A stretch of 64,000 nt of DNA from Stomoxys calcitrans (taxonomy: Eukaryota > Arthropoda > Insecta > Diptera > Muscidae), in the NCBI RefSeq assembly GCF_963082655.1, contig NC_081555.1, forward strand, positions 28,815,266-28,879,265, written 5' to 3'. Position 1 is the first letter of the stretch. Each line of letters begins with the position of its first letter. The translations under genes and the position numbers were made by a program. The notes beneath the pieces were generated by a model that was not told where the DNA came from, searched no databases, and saw only the letters and a list, made by a program, of their open reading frames with translations. Below, piece by piece: positions 46,461 to 59,355 of the stretch.

Positions 46461-46950
46461 AAAGGCTGTTTCAGTGGACTTGTTATACTATATGTATGCT
46501 GTTGTCGACACAGGCTATCTCCAGGAATCTTTGCCCTAAGTTATGTTTCTATCACCTTCTCTAGTGTCTTCAGCATAAAGGATGACAGACAAGTAGGATG
46601 GAAATCTTTAGCCTTCGTGTGGTGGGTTTTCTTGTTTTGGAATGAAAATGACTTTTGTGTCCACACGTATATACGACAAGCAGAGTATATCTCCCTAAGC
46701 CAAGGAGCCAGTCTGTCGAACACAGCTTGTAATTCAACCGGTTATACATCATCAGGGCCTGGCGGCTTAAAGGAGTCGAAACTTTTTATCCCAAATGGTT
46801 TACGACTCAGACCCAGTAATTTGTGACCCAGAAACCAGTGACAAACTCTTCTGGCGCCACGCCAAGACTAAAACTAATATAACGATGATCAGAAAAGCTG
46901 TGGTCATCCAACACTTCCCCGTCCCATATCCTCCCCCTTATATCATCCAA

Positions 46951-47275
46951 TATAAAAATAATATCTACATCACTACTGTGGTGCAAAGTATTACAACTTA
47001 GTGCATTAGTTTGTAAGGCCCAAAAGGAAGAGAAATATACCCATTGACAAGTATACTGATCGACTCAGAATCATTTTCTGATTCGATTTAGCAATGTCCG
47101 TCTTTCTGTCCATAAAAAGTTGTGTACAATGTACAAGACGCAATTTTTATTTAATCGTCTTCAAATTTAGCAGAGGTATCATTTTTGGGCTAGACTATTA
47201 GGATATAACTCCCATATATACATATGTTAGTCCGATTCGGACTAATATTGCAAGATTAACGTTGTTTGTTGGACG
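46951..47275 (+). mobile_element. HINE 5' half (GTCGGCACC subtype), split by Tc1/mariner
   Basis: TATAAAAATAATATCTACAT, CACTACTGTGGTGCAAAGTA, CGATCGACTCAGAATCATTT and a reduced core. The element breaks at about 47,275. HINE-like sequence (TTAACCGATTTGCACGAAAT, AATCGGTTTAGATTTAAATA, CAGCTCCCATGTA) resumes at about 48,370-48,505. Confidence 0.7.
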
Positions 47276-48365
47276 ATTCAAAAAAAGCAAGAAATCTTTA
47301 TTTTAACCGATAGTACTGTCCATATAATTTAATATTTGAAGATTATTTCATGTAAATGTTGACCGTGACAGCGCCTCAAATGGTCCATCCGCTTAGTCCA
47401 ATTTTGGCATAATCTTTCCAACATTTCGGCCGGTATCTCACGAATAAATGCTTAATGTTGTCTTCTAATGCGTCTTGTCTGTATAGACATCAGCTTTAAC
47501 ATAGCGGAATTGTCCGTATAGACATCAGCTTTAACATAGCCCCACAAAAAAAGTTTTAAGGCGTGAAATCGCACAAACTTGGCGGCCAATTGACCGGTCC
47601 CGAACATGAAATTAAATGTTCACCGAATTCGGCTCTCAGTAAGTCAATTGTTACGAGTGCTGTGTGGCATGTGGCACCGTTTTGTTGAAACTTGCATATT
47701 GGGCAAATAAGGTGGACATCATCTCACGATAGCGCTCACCATTCACAGTTACATTACAATTCGAATCATATTTGAAGAAGTACTATCAAATGATACCACC
47801 AGCCCACAAACCGCACCAAAGCACATGAACCGCGAAGGTGGATATCATCTCACGATAGGGCTCACCATTCACAGTTACGTTACGATTCGCATCATCTTTG
47901 AGAAGTACGGTTCAATGATGCCACTGCACTAAAGCCCATAAACCGCAAATTAGGATATAATCTCACAATAGTGTAACGATAGAGTAGTGATAACGTTAGC
48001 TCACAGTTACGTTACGATTCGCATCATCTTTGAAGAAGTACGGTCCAATGATGCCACCAGCCTATAAACCGCACCAAACTGTGACTTTTTCCGGGTGCAT
48101 TGGTATCTCTTGCAATGCTTCTGGCTGATCTTCAATCTAAAATCGACAATTCTGCTTATTTGCGTACCTATTGAGCCAAAAGATAGCTTCGTCGCTCAAT
48201 GGAAGAAGCGCGCGATAAACTTTGTTAACAGAGCCCGAAGTTTGATTATAAAATTCAACAATATGCAGGCGTTGTTCGTTTGTAATACGATTCATGGTTA
48301 GATGTTTGACAGTGAAACGAAACGTGCGTGAGCTTTTTAAACCAGTGTTGTCAAAAAGATAATAG
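47276..48365 (-). mobile_element. Tc1/mariner transposon, deleted and internally repeated
   Basis: The minus strand opens with a transposase start (MNRITNEQRLHIVEFYNQTS at about 48,235-48,294). It jumps to SDEAIFWLNRYANKQNCRF just after VYRALLPL. HPEKVTVWCGL.AGGIIGPY and FFKDDANRNVTVS follow, then pieces such as FQQNGATCHTALVTIDLLRA near the second catalytic Asp region (Asn replaces Asp in QQDG). SGPVNWPP and a distal end near 47,345-47,430 close it. A segment of about 125 bp (CGTTACGATTCGCATCATCT region) occurs three times at about 47,750, 47,875 and 48,005. Stops and a large deletion make it non-autonomous. Confidence 0.8.
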
Positions 48366-48505
48366 CTAAAAAATCACCCTTTATATTCGTTCGATTTAGA
48401 CTTGTATTGTAGAATTGAATTATTTGTTAACCGATTTGCACGAAATGATTCCCTTACAACTCCCGGCATGAAATCGGTTTAGATTTAAATACAGCTCCCA
48501 TGTAC

Positions 48506-48600
48506 AATCGAACTTCTCTATAACGTAGCAGTTGGGGACCGACGAAATACTTCGTTATAGAGAAACTGGGCAAAATTAGGTTAAATTTGATCTAAGTGCA
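48506..48600. repeat. CTCTATAACG inverted-repeat element, pogo/Tigger-like end
   Basis: TTCTCTATAACG (48,514-48,525) and CGTTATAGAGAA (48,553-48,564) form a 12-bp inverted repeat around a GGGGACCGACGAAAT core. ACAATCGAACTTCTCTATAA resembles terminal sequences of pogo-type DNA transposons found widely in animals. No transposase follows. Confidence 0.45.
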
Positions 48601-49989
48601 AAAATAAACAAACACACTGTGGGAAAGATTTGGCAAAGTATTAAAAAATCTGCCGTTTGTTGATGGTTATATTTGAGGTGTTAACGAGATTATGCGTAAA
48701 ATTTGAAGGCCCTTTTGGCAAGCCCCTCAAACCTTCATTTGTGATCGGCATTTCAAATTTTCAATTTTCAGAAAACGAAAACTTTAAATTTAGCGGATAA
48801 AACTGTCCAAAAATATAATAAAAATTACCCGAATTTGTTCAGTAGAAAACGCATTTCGAGCAAAGATGGTTTCAAAATAATAAAGTAAGAAAGTCAGTAA
48901 ATTGGCTGTGGAGAAGGCTATAAATATTGTTTGGTGAAAAAAAATTTGTATGAAGCCTGTCTCCGCAAACATTCAATAAATAAAGTCGAAAATCTCCGAG
49001 ACCAGTTAATTTTGCTTCTATTGTACAGCAGTAGTTCTGCAACTTCAGTTCAGCAGGCTTATTGCTGAAAAGTTTGTTGTTTGCTGAAAATGACTGCTGC
49101 CGAATTATGAAGGGAATATTAGGAGAAAACATAAAATACAAATGTAAATGAGTGCCTCAGTGGATGTCCAAAATCACCACTGAATGCACACTTCCCACAA
49201 TCTTTTTTCTTTAAATTTAGATACAAAAGGCCATGCCAGTCATGTACATCCAGAAAAATTATTCTGCCGATATCAGCAAACACAGTCTGCTGATATTAAA
49301 TTAGAAACTTTAAACTTTTGAATAAATTCATTAAAAATTTTTGGACTTCTAAACAACAATGGCGGCATTTGCTATATAAAAATAATAAAAAAAATTAAAT
49401 TTTAGGCGTAAAATTTCTGTTTAAAAGAATAAGATCAATAAAAAATTAGCATATTGTACAAAATTTTAAGTTATATGATAGTAAAGTTGAAAACGAAATG
49501 GAATATAAAAAATTTTCAATATTTACGACAATTTTTAGCTTTCCTTAACTAATTTGTATTTAAAAACAGCAGAAAATGTCTGCTGTTTTAGCAACAAATT
49601 ACTGCTGTCCCATTTTTAGCAGACTTTCTGCTGTTTCAGCAAACATTTTTGTTGTTTTTACTAACAAGTTTCAAATTGCTGCTGTCCTATTTTTAGCAGA
49701 CTTTCTGCTGTTTCAGCAAACATTTTTGTTGTTTTTACCAACAAATTTCTATGAGTGTACACATTAGTAGAGCAATAACAAAAAATGCGAGTGAGCTCAG
49801 CCACATTTCGAAACGTATACCAATGGATGGAACAGGTAGCTTGTTTACAGTAATTTTCCTCAAATTAAAATCACATCTTCCAACAAAAATAATGCAAAGT
49901 AATAAAAACAAGTAACAGGCAACCACAAAAAATTGCATTTCAGCAAATTTTTGTGCCTTTTCCAGCAGATTTCGTTTGCTGATTTAACT
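48601..49989. repeat. AT-rich element with CAGCAG/CTGCTG motifs
   Basis: Interspersed CAGCAG and CTGCTGTTTCAGCAAA motifs occur from about 49,025 to 49,985 on both strands (for example AGCAGTAGTTCTGC and TTTGCTGAAAATGACTGCTG). They suggest one dispersed repeat with internal inverted symmetry. No gene. A 77-bp tandem duplication at 49,602-49,755 is listed apart. Confidence 0.4.
49602..49755. repeat. 77-bp tandem duplication
   Basis: CTGCTGTCCCATTTTTAGCA...TTTTTGTTGTTTTTAC starts at 49,602 and again at 49,679 with very few differences, so the duplication is fairly recent. Confidence 0.85.
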
Positions 49990-50287
49990 GACAGCTCCCA
50001 AATAAACCGATCTCCCGTTTTTATTTCTTGAGCCCCTACAAGGCGCAATTCTTATCCGAATGGACTGAAATGTTACACAATGACTTCTATCATGTTCTGC
50101 ATTCAATTCTTTAATGGTCCGAAGCGGACTATAACTTAAGATAGCTCCAATAGCATAACAGTTCTTATTAATTGTTTTTAGTTTGCCTAAAAAGAGATAC
50201 TGCGCAAAAAACTCGACAAAGACGATCTATGGTGGAGGGTATATAAAATTCAGCCCGGCCAAGCTTAGCATGCTGTCACTTGTTTTA
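49990..50287 (+). mobile_element. HINE 3' part
   Basis: Starts within a unit (CAGCTCCCAAATAAACCGAT) and ends GGTGGAGGGTATATAAAATT, CAGCCCGGCCAAGCTTAGCA, TGCTGTCACTTGTTTT. Confidence 0.75.
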
Positions 50288-52883
50288 AATCTACCAAGGA
50301 AACTTATGCATACGTAATTTTTGCATGAACGTAGGCAATAGGCAATTGATAACATCCATAACCTTCGTCGCTTTTCAATAGACTCTATGGAAACCGGAAG
50401 TAATTCCCAATAACAATGAATAACAATCTTCATTATAATCAAACATTATCATTAATTTGTATGTACATATAGGCATTAATTCGAGAAATGTCAAACGTAG
50501 ATCTAATTTTACCATACTATTTTCATCGATGGCCTTCAGTGATTTGTTTGTCCTTGCTGCCAATAGCACCTTTACTATAGGCAACACTTATTGCCTATTT
50601 TATTTATTTCCTTCAACATACTACCGTTCTGTTCTTCCAATATTGTAACATTTGGAGAATTATCATAATTTGTTATGCTTATCATGCGTTAACAATCTCA
50701 ATATAATCAATCGTTTGACGGCGAAGACAAAGGCAACAACAATGTAGGGAATATTCAGTTTGAGGACAAATGTCAGCAGGATATCATTAAAGAAAAAACA
50801 CGTAACGATTGAATCAAACATATGATGATTACATTTCGGGTAACACGTACATGAATTACATTCTATTTTTGTTTGTTTATTAGGAAAAATCAATGTTATG
50901 TATGGATATATGAAGGAATTCATAAATAGTTAAGAGACTTTATTGGGGGAAACACTTAAGAAAATATAAGTCTCAAAATAACTACCACATTTTTAATTAA
51001 AGTTATTATAAAAAGAACTTACTGAATAACTTTGAAAGGGAAGATGAACTACTTTCTCTCGCTCTCATACTAATCATTTTTCGGGTAGACTTCTTGAACC
51101 CATAGATTCCATTAACCTTTAACGATATAGCTGATATTTATCACAAAAACTTCTAATATGGCTTCCATCATTCAAGCAAAGTATGGTTCTAACCCGCCCA
51201 TAACCATATATAGATCCACAAAACATGCCTTTATACACTTGATTATATATTAACTATATTAATAAATAACTGTAAGTCTATTTTTTAGTATTTCATCAAT
51301 ACATGATTTCCTCGAAATTCAACAAGATTTCACAGAATGTTGTGTAATCAAAAATATGTCAGCTAAACACCAATTATATGGAAAAATAATCAAGAATTTA
51401 TTGAAAACATTTTCTATTGTTTCGAATTGACTCAGCATCAATGCAATTCCCTAACTATTTGTATATGTGTATGTCTATGGATACTCTGCAAATGTGTTAT
51501 CCCTTCAGAGTCCTGTGGGCTGCTGCTTGTTATAACTGCTGGCTGTTGTCACAACAACAACAACCAAATAGTGGTTGTCTGTAGTGGGGTTGTTTTGCCA
51601 GCATTCTTTGGTCTAATGCTTGACTCTTTGGCACTTGTTTTCCATGCCACTCTACTCATTTCACAGCAGCAGCAGCAGCAGCGGAATAATAGGGAAACTG
51701 TTTGTGAATAGATACAGAAAATTTTCCATGTCCTCCCCAAAATCGCTGATGCTTTTTGTCTAGCTGGCAATCAGTAGATGAGAGATTCTCTTAATGAAAT
51801 CATAGTGAAAAGGAGTAAAAGAGGATGCCATGATGCTGGTGATGGTCGCAGTTCTTCTTCGTCAAGTACATCATGTAATAGTTGGCAAATACAGGAAGTC
51901 TATGATTTTATGTGTGTATTACATTAAATGCCATCTTGCAGCACTCCCTTTGCCGGCTGCTGCCTTCTCAGTTCCAGTTTGTCTCTCACGCGGCGATTTC
52001 CCCCAAACATCCGAATTGGGAAAATATACAAAGAGAGCGAGTACATGAAAGGAACCTGCAAGTCTATCATATCGTCTGTCTGCCTGTATTGATTGTATTT
52101 TGGAGCATTTAGTTCTATTTTGAGCGCATGCATTTGAAGCGTAAATAGCTAAATTCAAGAGAAAAGTTTTTTATTCCGCTAGAGAAAGAAATTTTCTGTG
52201 AAAGGGGATGTTTTAATTGTGGGGATGATTTTTTTCTAGCTACAAAAAAGGGAATTTGCAAACAAACAAAAAATTAAAGCTGCTTACAGAAATTAAAGAT
52301 ATAAAAATATGGCTGTTACTGAAAAGTTAGATTCTTTTTTCATCATTTAGACAATTAACAAATTGAATGTGCAATTTTAATGAAAAAAATATTCTTCAAG
52401 TTCAAGTTTCAATAAAATATTTTGAAATATTAATTTTGAAAAAAAAAATTATAAGAATAATAATTAAAAAAAAAAATCCTGGAACAAACTAATATTGTGG
52501 ATATTTTTATGAAATTAAAACCATAGCACAAATTTCTGTTAAAATCAAATATCGTCAAATTTTTGAGCAAAAATAAAATTTCAAAAGGGTGTTCTACCAT
52601 TTTTTGTGAGAAGCTTTGCTTTTTTTTTAAATCGTTCTTTGGTTGGAAACAAGGTTGCATTTACTGAAAGCGCAAAAAGCCTGGGTATTTAGTAAGATAG
52701 GAAATTTAACTCCACAACTTTAGAAAGGGCGAAAAAAAGCCCTGAAAGAGAGCTGAAGGCAATCGTTGAATGTTTAAACCGCAGATTGTGAACTGAAAGT
52801 ATGCTGCAGTTGTCAAATCTTTAATGCTGTATGGTGTTGTGGGCTGGTGGACAAATATGCAAATTATCCTATAAACATGCCAT
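50288..52883. other. Non-coding stretch with a small HINE remnant
   Basis: 51,080-51,240 is a worn HINE unit (GTAGACTTCTTGAACCCATA, AGCAAAGTATGGTTCTAACC). (CAG)n of six units is at about 51,665-51,683. Minus-strand frames at 50,375-50,587 and 50,663-50,923 have hydrophobic stretches but no domain I can name. Otherwise AT-rich. Confidence 0.45.
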
Positions 52884-53042
52884 ACAGGCACAGGTGGTAA
52901 ACTTCTCACATATCACTCAATGCTGTTCGATTCAAATTTAAGCTCAATAATTAGGGACCTCATTTTATTGTCCAGTCAAAACGATATGTCGCAGTGCGAT
53001 ATATCCTCCCTCTTTGGGGTGGAATTTTTACAGGGCCGCCGT
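52884..53042 (-). mobile_element. Old SINE copy, no head
   Basis: The diverged body is recognisable on the minus strand (GGGAGGATATATCGCACTGC, GAGGTCCCTAATTATTGAGC, TTTGAATCGAACAGCATTGA). It is far more mutated than the other copies, so it is an older insertion. Confidence 0.65.
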
Positions 53043-53045
53043 TTA

Positions 53046-53940
53046 ATTTTTTATGCCCTACACCACTACTGTGGTACAGGGTATTATAACTTAGTGCATT
53101 TATTTGTAACACCCAAAAGATGCGATTTAACTATGTCCGTCTGTCTGTCTATCCGTCGCAATTTTCATCCCATCGTCTTCAAATTTGGTACGGGCATGTT
53201 TTTCGGCCTAGAGACGAAGCCTATTGAAATTGAAAAAAGTCGGTTCAGATTTGGATATAGCTCCCATATATATGTTCGTCCGATTTCCAGTAATAATGTA
53301 ATAAAATTGTGATTTGTCCACCAATTCTCTTGAAATTTGGTAGGAAGGATTTTCTAATGACTATCGAACTGGTGAATTTCATAGATATCGGTTCAGATTT
53401 GGACATAGCTCCCATATATATGTTCATCCGTTTTGCAGTAATAATGCAAAAAAAATGGCCATTTGTCCATCGATTCTCTTGAAATGTGGTAGGAAGGATT
53501 TTATAATGACTATCGAAATTACTGGTGAATTTCATAGATATCGGTTCAGATTAAGATGTAGCTCTCATATATATAAATCATCCGAATATCACACCTAGAC
53601 ACCTGCAAGCGCATTTATTGAACAGTCTTCCCAAAATTTTGTACAACGCTTTCCTCGACGACTTCCACAACATCTATGTATTAAGTTTGGTGAAAAGCTC
53701 CCATATATATGTTCTTCAGATTTTGGGTAAATTGTTGTCATTTGTCAACTGTAGTTATTACATTTTAAACATATTTGCTTTGCTCGAATTTTGATACAGG
53801 TATTTAAATATCCTATCTGAAAACATCCGCCGAGGTCCGTCAAGATTGGTTCAGAATTAGATGTAGCTCCGACTTTGTATTGATAGGGTAGGTGTATGGT
53901 ATTTTAAAGTCGGCACCTCCCGACTTTTGTCTTTCCTTAA
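53046..53940 (+). mobile_element. HINE, GTCGGCACCGCTCGAC subtype, full length
   Basis: 5' end TTTTTTATGCCCTACACCAC, TACTGTGGTACAGGGTATTA, core GTCCGTCTGTCTGTCTATCC, units with GGTTCAGATTTGGATATAGC, and a 3' end AAAGTCGGCACCTCCCGACT, TTTGTCTTTCCTTAA. Very close to the copy at 40,835-41,717 along its whole length. Confidence 0.8.
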
Positions 53941-54115
53941 TGGTTTCAATATTAATTATGCGATTTATAAGCAATACTGTAAAGTTTTCAAGAAAATAGG
54001 AAAGAGTATTGCTTCGTCCAACCAACGGTGTCCTCAGAATTTTAAAATTCGCAAAACTAAGGATGTTACAGCAATTTCAAACTCACCTCAATTTTTTTAC
54101 CATTTTTCGAATATT

Positions 54116-55485
<1,370 letters not shown>

Positions 55486-55507
55486 GTCCCTATTGTCTAA
55501 TCTTGAT

Positions 55508-55642
55508 GAATCGGAATCGGCTATAAAAAGGAGGCTCCTTATCATTGAGCTTAAACTTGAATCGGACTACACTCATTGATATGTGAGAAGTTTTCCCCTG
55601 TTCCTTAGTGGAATGTTCATGGGCAAAATTTGCATTTGCAAT
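55508..55642 (+). mobile_element. SINE 3' fragment
   Basis: GGCTATAAAAAGGAGGCTCC, CTTGAATCGGACTACACTCA, TGTTCCTTAGTGGAATGTTC, ending GCAAAATTTGCATTTGCAAT. The head and first half are missing. Confidence 0.8.
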
Positions 55643-57240
55643 CGTTGGGTTAGGATCATTCCTTGGCTCTATATAGATCGAGAAGGAATATCTTTTTTCT
55701 TGTTTAAGTCCAGTCTGCTTCTGGCAAAATCTCACTAAAACGCAACAAGCTACTATTTCGTTAGTTAGACAAGTACTCGGTTGTTGCTGTTACTTTAGAA
55801 CCTTGAACTTGACCTTGTTGAACTCGAAAAATGCAAGTCCTTTAGACTTGTCGAAGTTCTGAAGGTTCAGCACTTATACTGAATAATTTAAATTTTTACT
55901 GGAATAAATAAAATAAATAATTAAAAAATAAGCTCAAAAATTCGATAACGCAAAATTTCTCATTTTTCCAATTTTATACCCAATCCACTCTAGTAATAAC
56001 AAAACAAACATCCATCACCAAAAAAGGCACACCCAATTTTTTACTCGGCCCAAAACCAAAAAAAAAATTCTGAAGTTTTCCGGCATTTTGCCTATGCCAA
56101 GAGCGCCATAATAAGCACTCACGTTGGCGTGTTAATGACTTGGCAGGGTGCTCTCGAAACTCGAACCCCTTTGCTAAGCCATTAACATATTTTACCCATT
56201 TATGGGTATGTGACTGACTGAGCCTGGGGTTTCTTCGATACACAATAAACTTCTGCAAAAAAAAAGGAAAAGAACAAACATATATGTCACGTGCTTAAGT
56301 AATTAGCTCAGGAAGCAGGCAAAAGGGCCAGGCAGTGCAGTCAGCAGAACACTTAAAATTCCACATTTTTCCAGTATATTTTTTTATTTTAGAAAAAAAA
56401 TATATATTTCACTTTGTTTTTTCTTGCCTTTGCCATTACATAGCATGTTGCATGTGCAAACACCTCATTGTCTCGAAAACAAAACACCAGACTGCCGACT
56501 GAGCCACTGAATGCCGGCCGGGCTTTCATCCCTTGTCGAATGATGGATCCATCATGGAAAGAAAATCATAAAAAATGAGGTCAAATTTGCTTTTTTTTTT
56601 GCATTTCGAAAAGGCAGCAAAAAGCAACAGAAACAAAAAAAGAATATGTTTTGAGACATATTCGCACTTAGTCGTGTACTCACATCAAAAGTGTCAATTA
56701 CATGTGGTTGAATATGCGGCGTTTTGAGTTCATTTTGGTTTCAGTTGGTTTTTTGTTTCTCTATGTCCTTTTTGTGTATGCTTTGTAATGGTGGAAAGAA
56801 AAAATTATAACACAGTGGCAAGAAAATGGTCTAGAAAGCAAAATTGACGCTGGAAAAATTCAAATGAAGGTGAGCTAAATGTGAGGAAAATTTGCTAAAA
56901 ACCAAATTTGGCCTTGACGAATTATTCAAATCTAAAGTCAATCAACTCGAAAGTCAGATTTGCAATAAAAAAAGAAATGGTAGGATAATGAATAACCTTT
57001 GTAGGAATTTTAATTGAAAGACCTTCTTAAGCTTTTAGAGGCTTCAGTTTTTTTTCGAATTTACACTAGTACATTCCAATAACCTCTCCAATAAATCAAT
57101 AGGTATAAATAGCCCCCATATGTATTAATTCACCGATTTCGTTGGCCAATTTTCCTTTCAACGGCCTAAATAACAGTGAAATGTGTTGTACACTTTCTTA
57201 TACTTGGCTTCGGTAAGTTTCGGATCATATAGCTGGTCGA
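55643..57240. other. Unique-looking non-coding DNA
   Basis: No transposon is recognised over about 1.5 kb. A 94-codon minus-strand frame at 55,974-56,258 has no domain. A GTGAGC donor-like site at about 56,870 follows a stop-free 54-nt stretch, but its acceptor has no pyrimidine tract. Confidence 0.45.
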
Positions 57241-57267
57241 GTGCAAGACATTTTTGCCAGTGGCACA

Positions 57268-57454
57268 GAGAGAAGAGGACTGGGAGTCTACCAGAGATCT
57301 CAGGCGGTGGATCGCATTTGCGGTGCACAGCAAAAATACTTGTCTTTTTTGAATCAACGCAACAAAGAGAAGAGGAATGGGAGTCTACCAGAGATCTACG
57401 GCGGTGTATCGCATTTGCGATGCACAGCAAAAATACTTGTCTTTTTTGAATCAA
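57268..57454. repeat. 97-bp tandem duplication
   Basis: AGAAGAGGAMTGGGAGTCTA...TTTTTTGAATCAA occurs at 57,271 and at 57,368 with few differences. The unit includes AGCAAAAATACTTGTCTTTT. Being 97 bp it shifts frame, so the minus-strand frame across it is unlikely to be coding. Confidence 0.85.
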
Positions 57455-57828
57455 GGCATCTTATGGAACAAAGCAACTCCAATCAACGCAAACGTCTTCT
57501 ACAAAAACAAAAATGATTTATCGTTTTGAAGCAAACGTATGACGCCTGAGTTTAAGCTTCCACCTCATATACTTATGCTCTATGGGTTGTTGTTGTTGTA
57601 GCAGTGTGTTATACACTGAGGCGGCAGCCCTCGGCGATGAAGAACTCCATCTGGTCAATCCAGTACGTACAACCGTGCTTTATGGTCAAACATTGGTGCT
57701 CTATGGTCAAACACTCAAACACCGCATTTTTTAGCATACAAATGTTTAAAAAATCGCAAAATATGATGAAAAAATATAATCAGAAACAAATTTTAATTTA
57801 ATGTAATATTTAATGCAGAAGGGCCGAA
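57455..57828. repeat. Dispersed-repeat fragment, unclassified
   Basis: 57,588-57,680 (GGTTGTTGTTGTTGTAGCAG, TGTGTTATACACTGAGGCGG, CAATCCAGTACGTACAACCG) looks like a conserved end of a dispersed fly repeat. GTGTTATACAC is palindromic. A TGGTCAAACA segment then repeats. No gene. Confidence 0.4.
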
Positions 57829-59355
57829 ATGGTCTTGCGTATGGCATATGACTGGGCTAGACCCAGAGGTCTCAATGTTAACCCAGAGGAAACTGAAATA
57901 TGCCTGTTCACGAGGAAGGCGAAGGTGGGCCTACTTAACGCACCACGTTTCCTCAATAAGACAATTTCGATATCTGACAAGGTCAAATACTTAGGTGTGA
58001 TCTTGGATAGGAAACTTAATTGGTCACATTCAGGAGCGTACTGAGAATGCTAACAGATGTTGGGCAATATGTAGACGAGCCGTAGATTCGAAATGGGGAC
58101 TGAATCCGAGGATAGTCCACTATCACTACAGGAGCGTGATTAGACCAATACTTACTAACGCCTCAGTAGTTTGGTGGAATGCTATGGAGAAAAAGTGCAA
58201 CACAAGGACCATACAACAGGTTCAGAGAACATGTTGTCTTGGCATAGGCAGAGTGATGAGGACCACGCCCACTAGGGCACTGGACGCCATGCTAGATATC
58301 CGACCCATTGACATACAGATTAAGTGTGAGGCAGCCACTGCGGCTATGAGACTTAAGGCGATAGAAGAATGGATTGAGGATGGAAGCAGATCATACCATA
58401 TCGGTGTAATCGAGGCGACGATAGGAAACCTAGAAGAAAGGGAAGAGGTTTCCGATCGGATACCTGAGATGAACCTTGAAGTCGAGTGCGAGGCAGTGCT
58501 GCCATCGGCGCAGTCTTGGATTGACGGAACCCTTGAATTGCCATCTGGAAGATCATGTTACACGGATAGATCAAAGCTAGAGGACAGAGGGGGCTTGGAG
58601 GTCTACATTTAGAACCCAGGTACTGAGATGTGTTTTAGACTGCCTGACCATAATATTGTACGTTGCTGCAGGCGGAGATCCGGGCGATTAGGAAATGCGT
58701 GAGGTGGTGTGGTGCTAATACGAGGACGTCGAGTTTACCGACAATAAAATTTCCATAAGGGCAATAACAACCCGGACGTTAAGGGCATGGGTAAGAAGGA
58801 GATTAAAGGCTTATCTGAGGATGATAAAATCATCATCGTTTGGGTCCCGGGCCATAACGGAGTTAGGGGAAATGAAAGGGCAGACAATTTGGCGACCAGA
58901 GGACTGCCGTCAATAAACTTGGTTTACCACAAAGCCTTTCGGGTCGACGCAGTCCGAGTTAAGGGAGTGGGCGACAAATGAGCATGCAACATTGTGGAAC
59001 AGCGAAACTGTCGGTAGTATGGCGAAAATCCTATGGGGGGATCCAGATCGTGAGAAGACGGGGCTATTACTGAAAGGAAGTAAGAAGGTGGTCAGTATAG
59101 CTATTGGTATCATAACGGGACACATGGGATTACGAGCTCACTTATGTAAAATCGGTGCGGCAAGAGATAGCATGTGTAGGGCATGCGGGGAAGATGATGA
59201 GACGTTGGAGCATTTCCTTCGTCATTGCCCGGCTTTCGCGTCTAACAGATACCAGCACTTAGGTGGGGCGCAATACCAGACATGAACCAACTTAGGGGAG
59301 TGGTATTGAAAACAATTAAGGATTTTGTAAGTAGCACGGAATTCCTGACTTAAAA
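57829..59355 (+). mobile_element. Best-preserved LINE 3' half: thumb, RNase H, C-terminal tail
   Basis: Plus strand: RGLNVNPEETEICLFTRKAK and ISDKVKYLGVILDRKLNWSH (57,870-58,040). A frameshift comes at about 58,030, then SVIRPILTNASVVWWNAMEK (58,130-58,190) and a 158-codon open stretch to CYTDRSKLEDRGGLEVYI (58,556-58,609; the RNase H start, TDGSK with Gly to Arg). After a shift, KIIIVWVPGHNGVRGNERAD and NLATRGLPSINL (58,826-58,920). Then the tail: ITGHMGLRAHLCKIG and MCRACGEDDETLEHFLRHCP (59,110-59,240), the CX2C...H...C knuckle typical of this LINE group. The palm with YADD is missing at the 5' side. The 3' side ends at about 59,355 after CAACTTAGGGGAGTGG. Confidence 0.8.

Larger units (their letters stand above)
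44851..46950 (-). mobile_element. LINE with RT and 3' end, containing a SINE
   Basis: The minus strand in order: CLSSFMLKTLEKVIET (46,541-46,590, RT start), STETAF (about 46,460-46,478) and YTMEWFLVFEDALSNVKSST (about 46,331-46,392). NPKGGLLSPLLCNKAINSM follows around 46,145-46,205, then the catalytic motif AVVYADVVVIVV near 46,081-46,120. There the usual YADD reads YADV, so the enzyme would be inactive. Later parts include the cysteine-rich tail (CRSCEDVKEEKTIKH at about 45,393-45,440) and a 3' end AAGTGGCAGT...CTAATCTAG at 44,851-44,875. Several frameshifts. Same family as 951-1,995. RNase H is largely deleted. Confidence 0.75.

Noticed and set aside
50375..50923. Minus-strand hydrophobic frames considered as a chemoreceptor remnant
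   Set aside because: No signature motif. Hydrophobicity is expected from AT-rich DNA. Too weak to annotate.
56818..56871. 54-nt stop-free stretch between AACACAG and a GTGAGC donor
   Set aside because: No pyrimidine tract or branch point before the AG. Likely chance.
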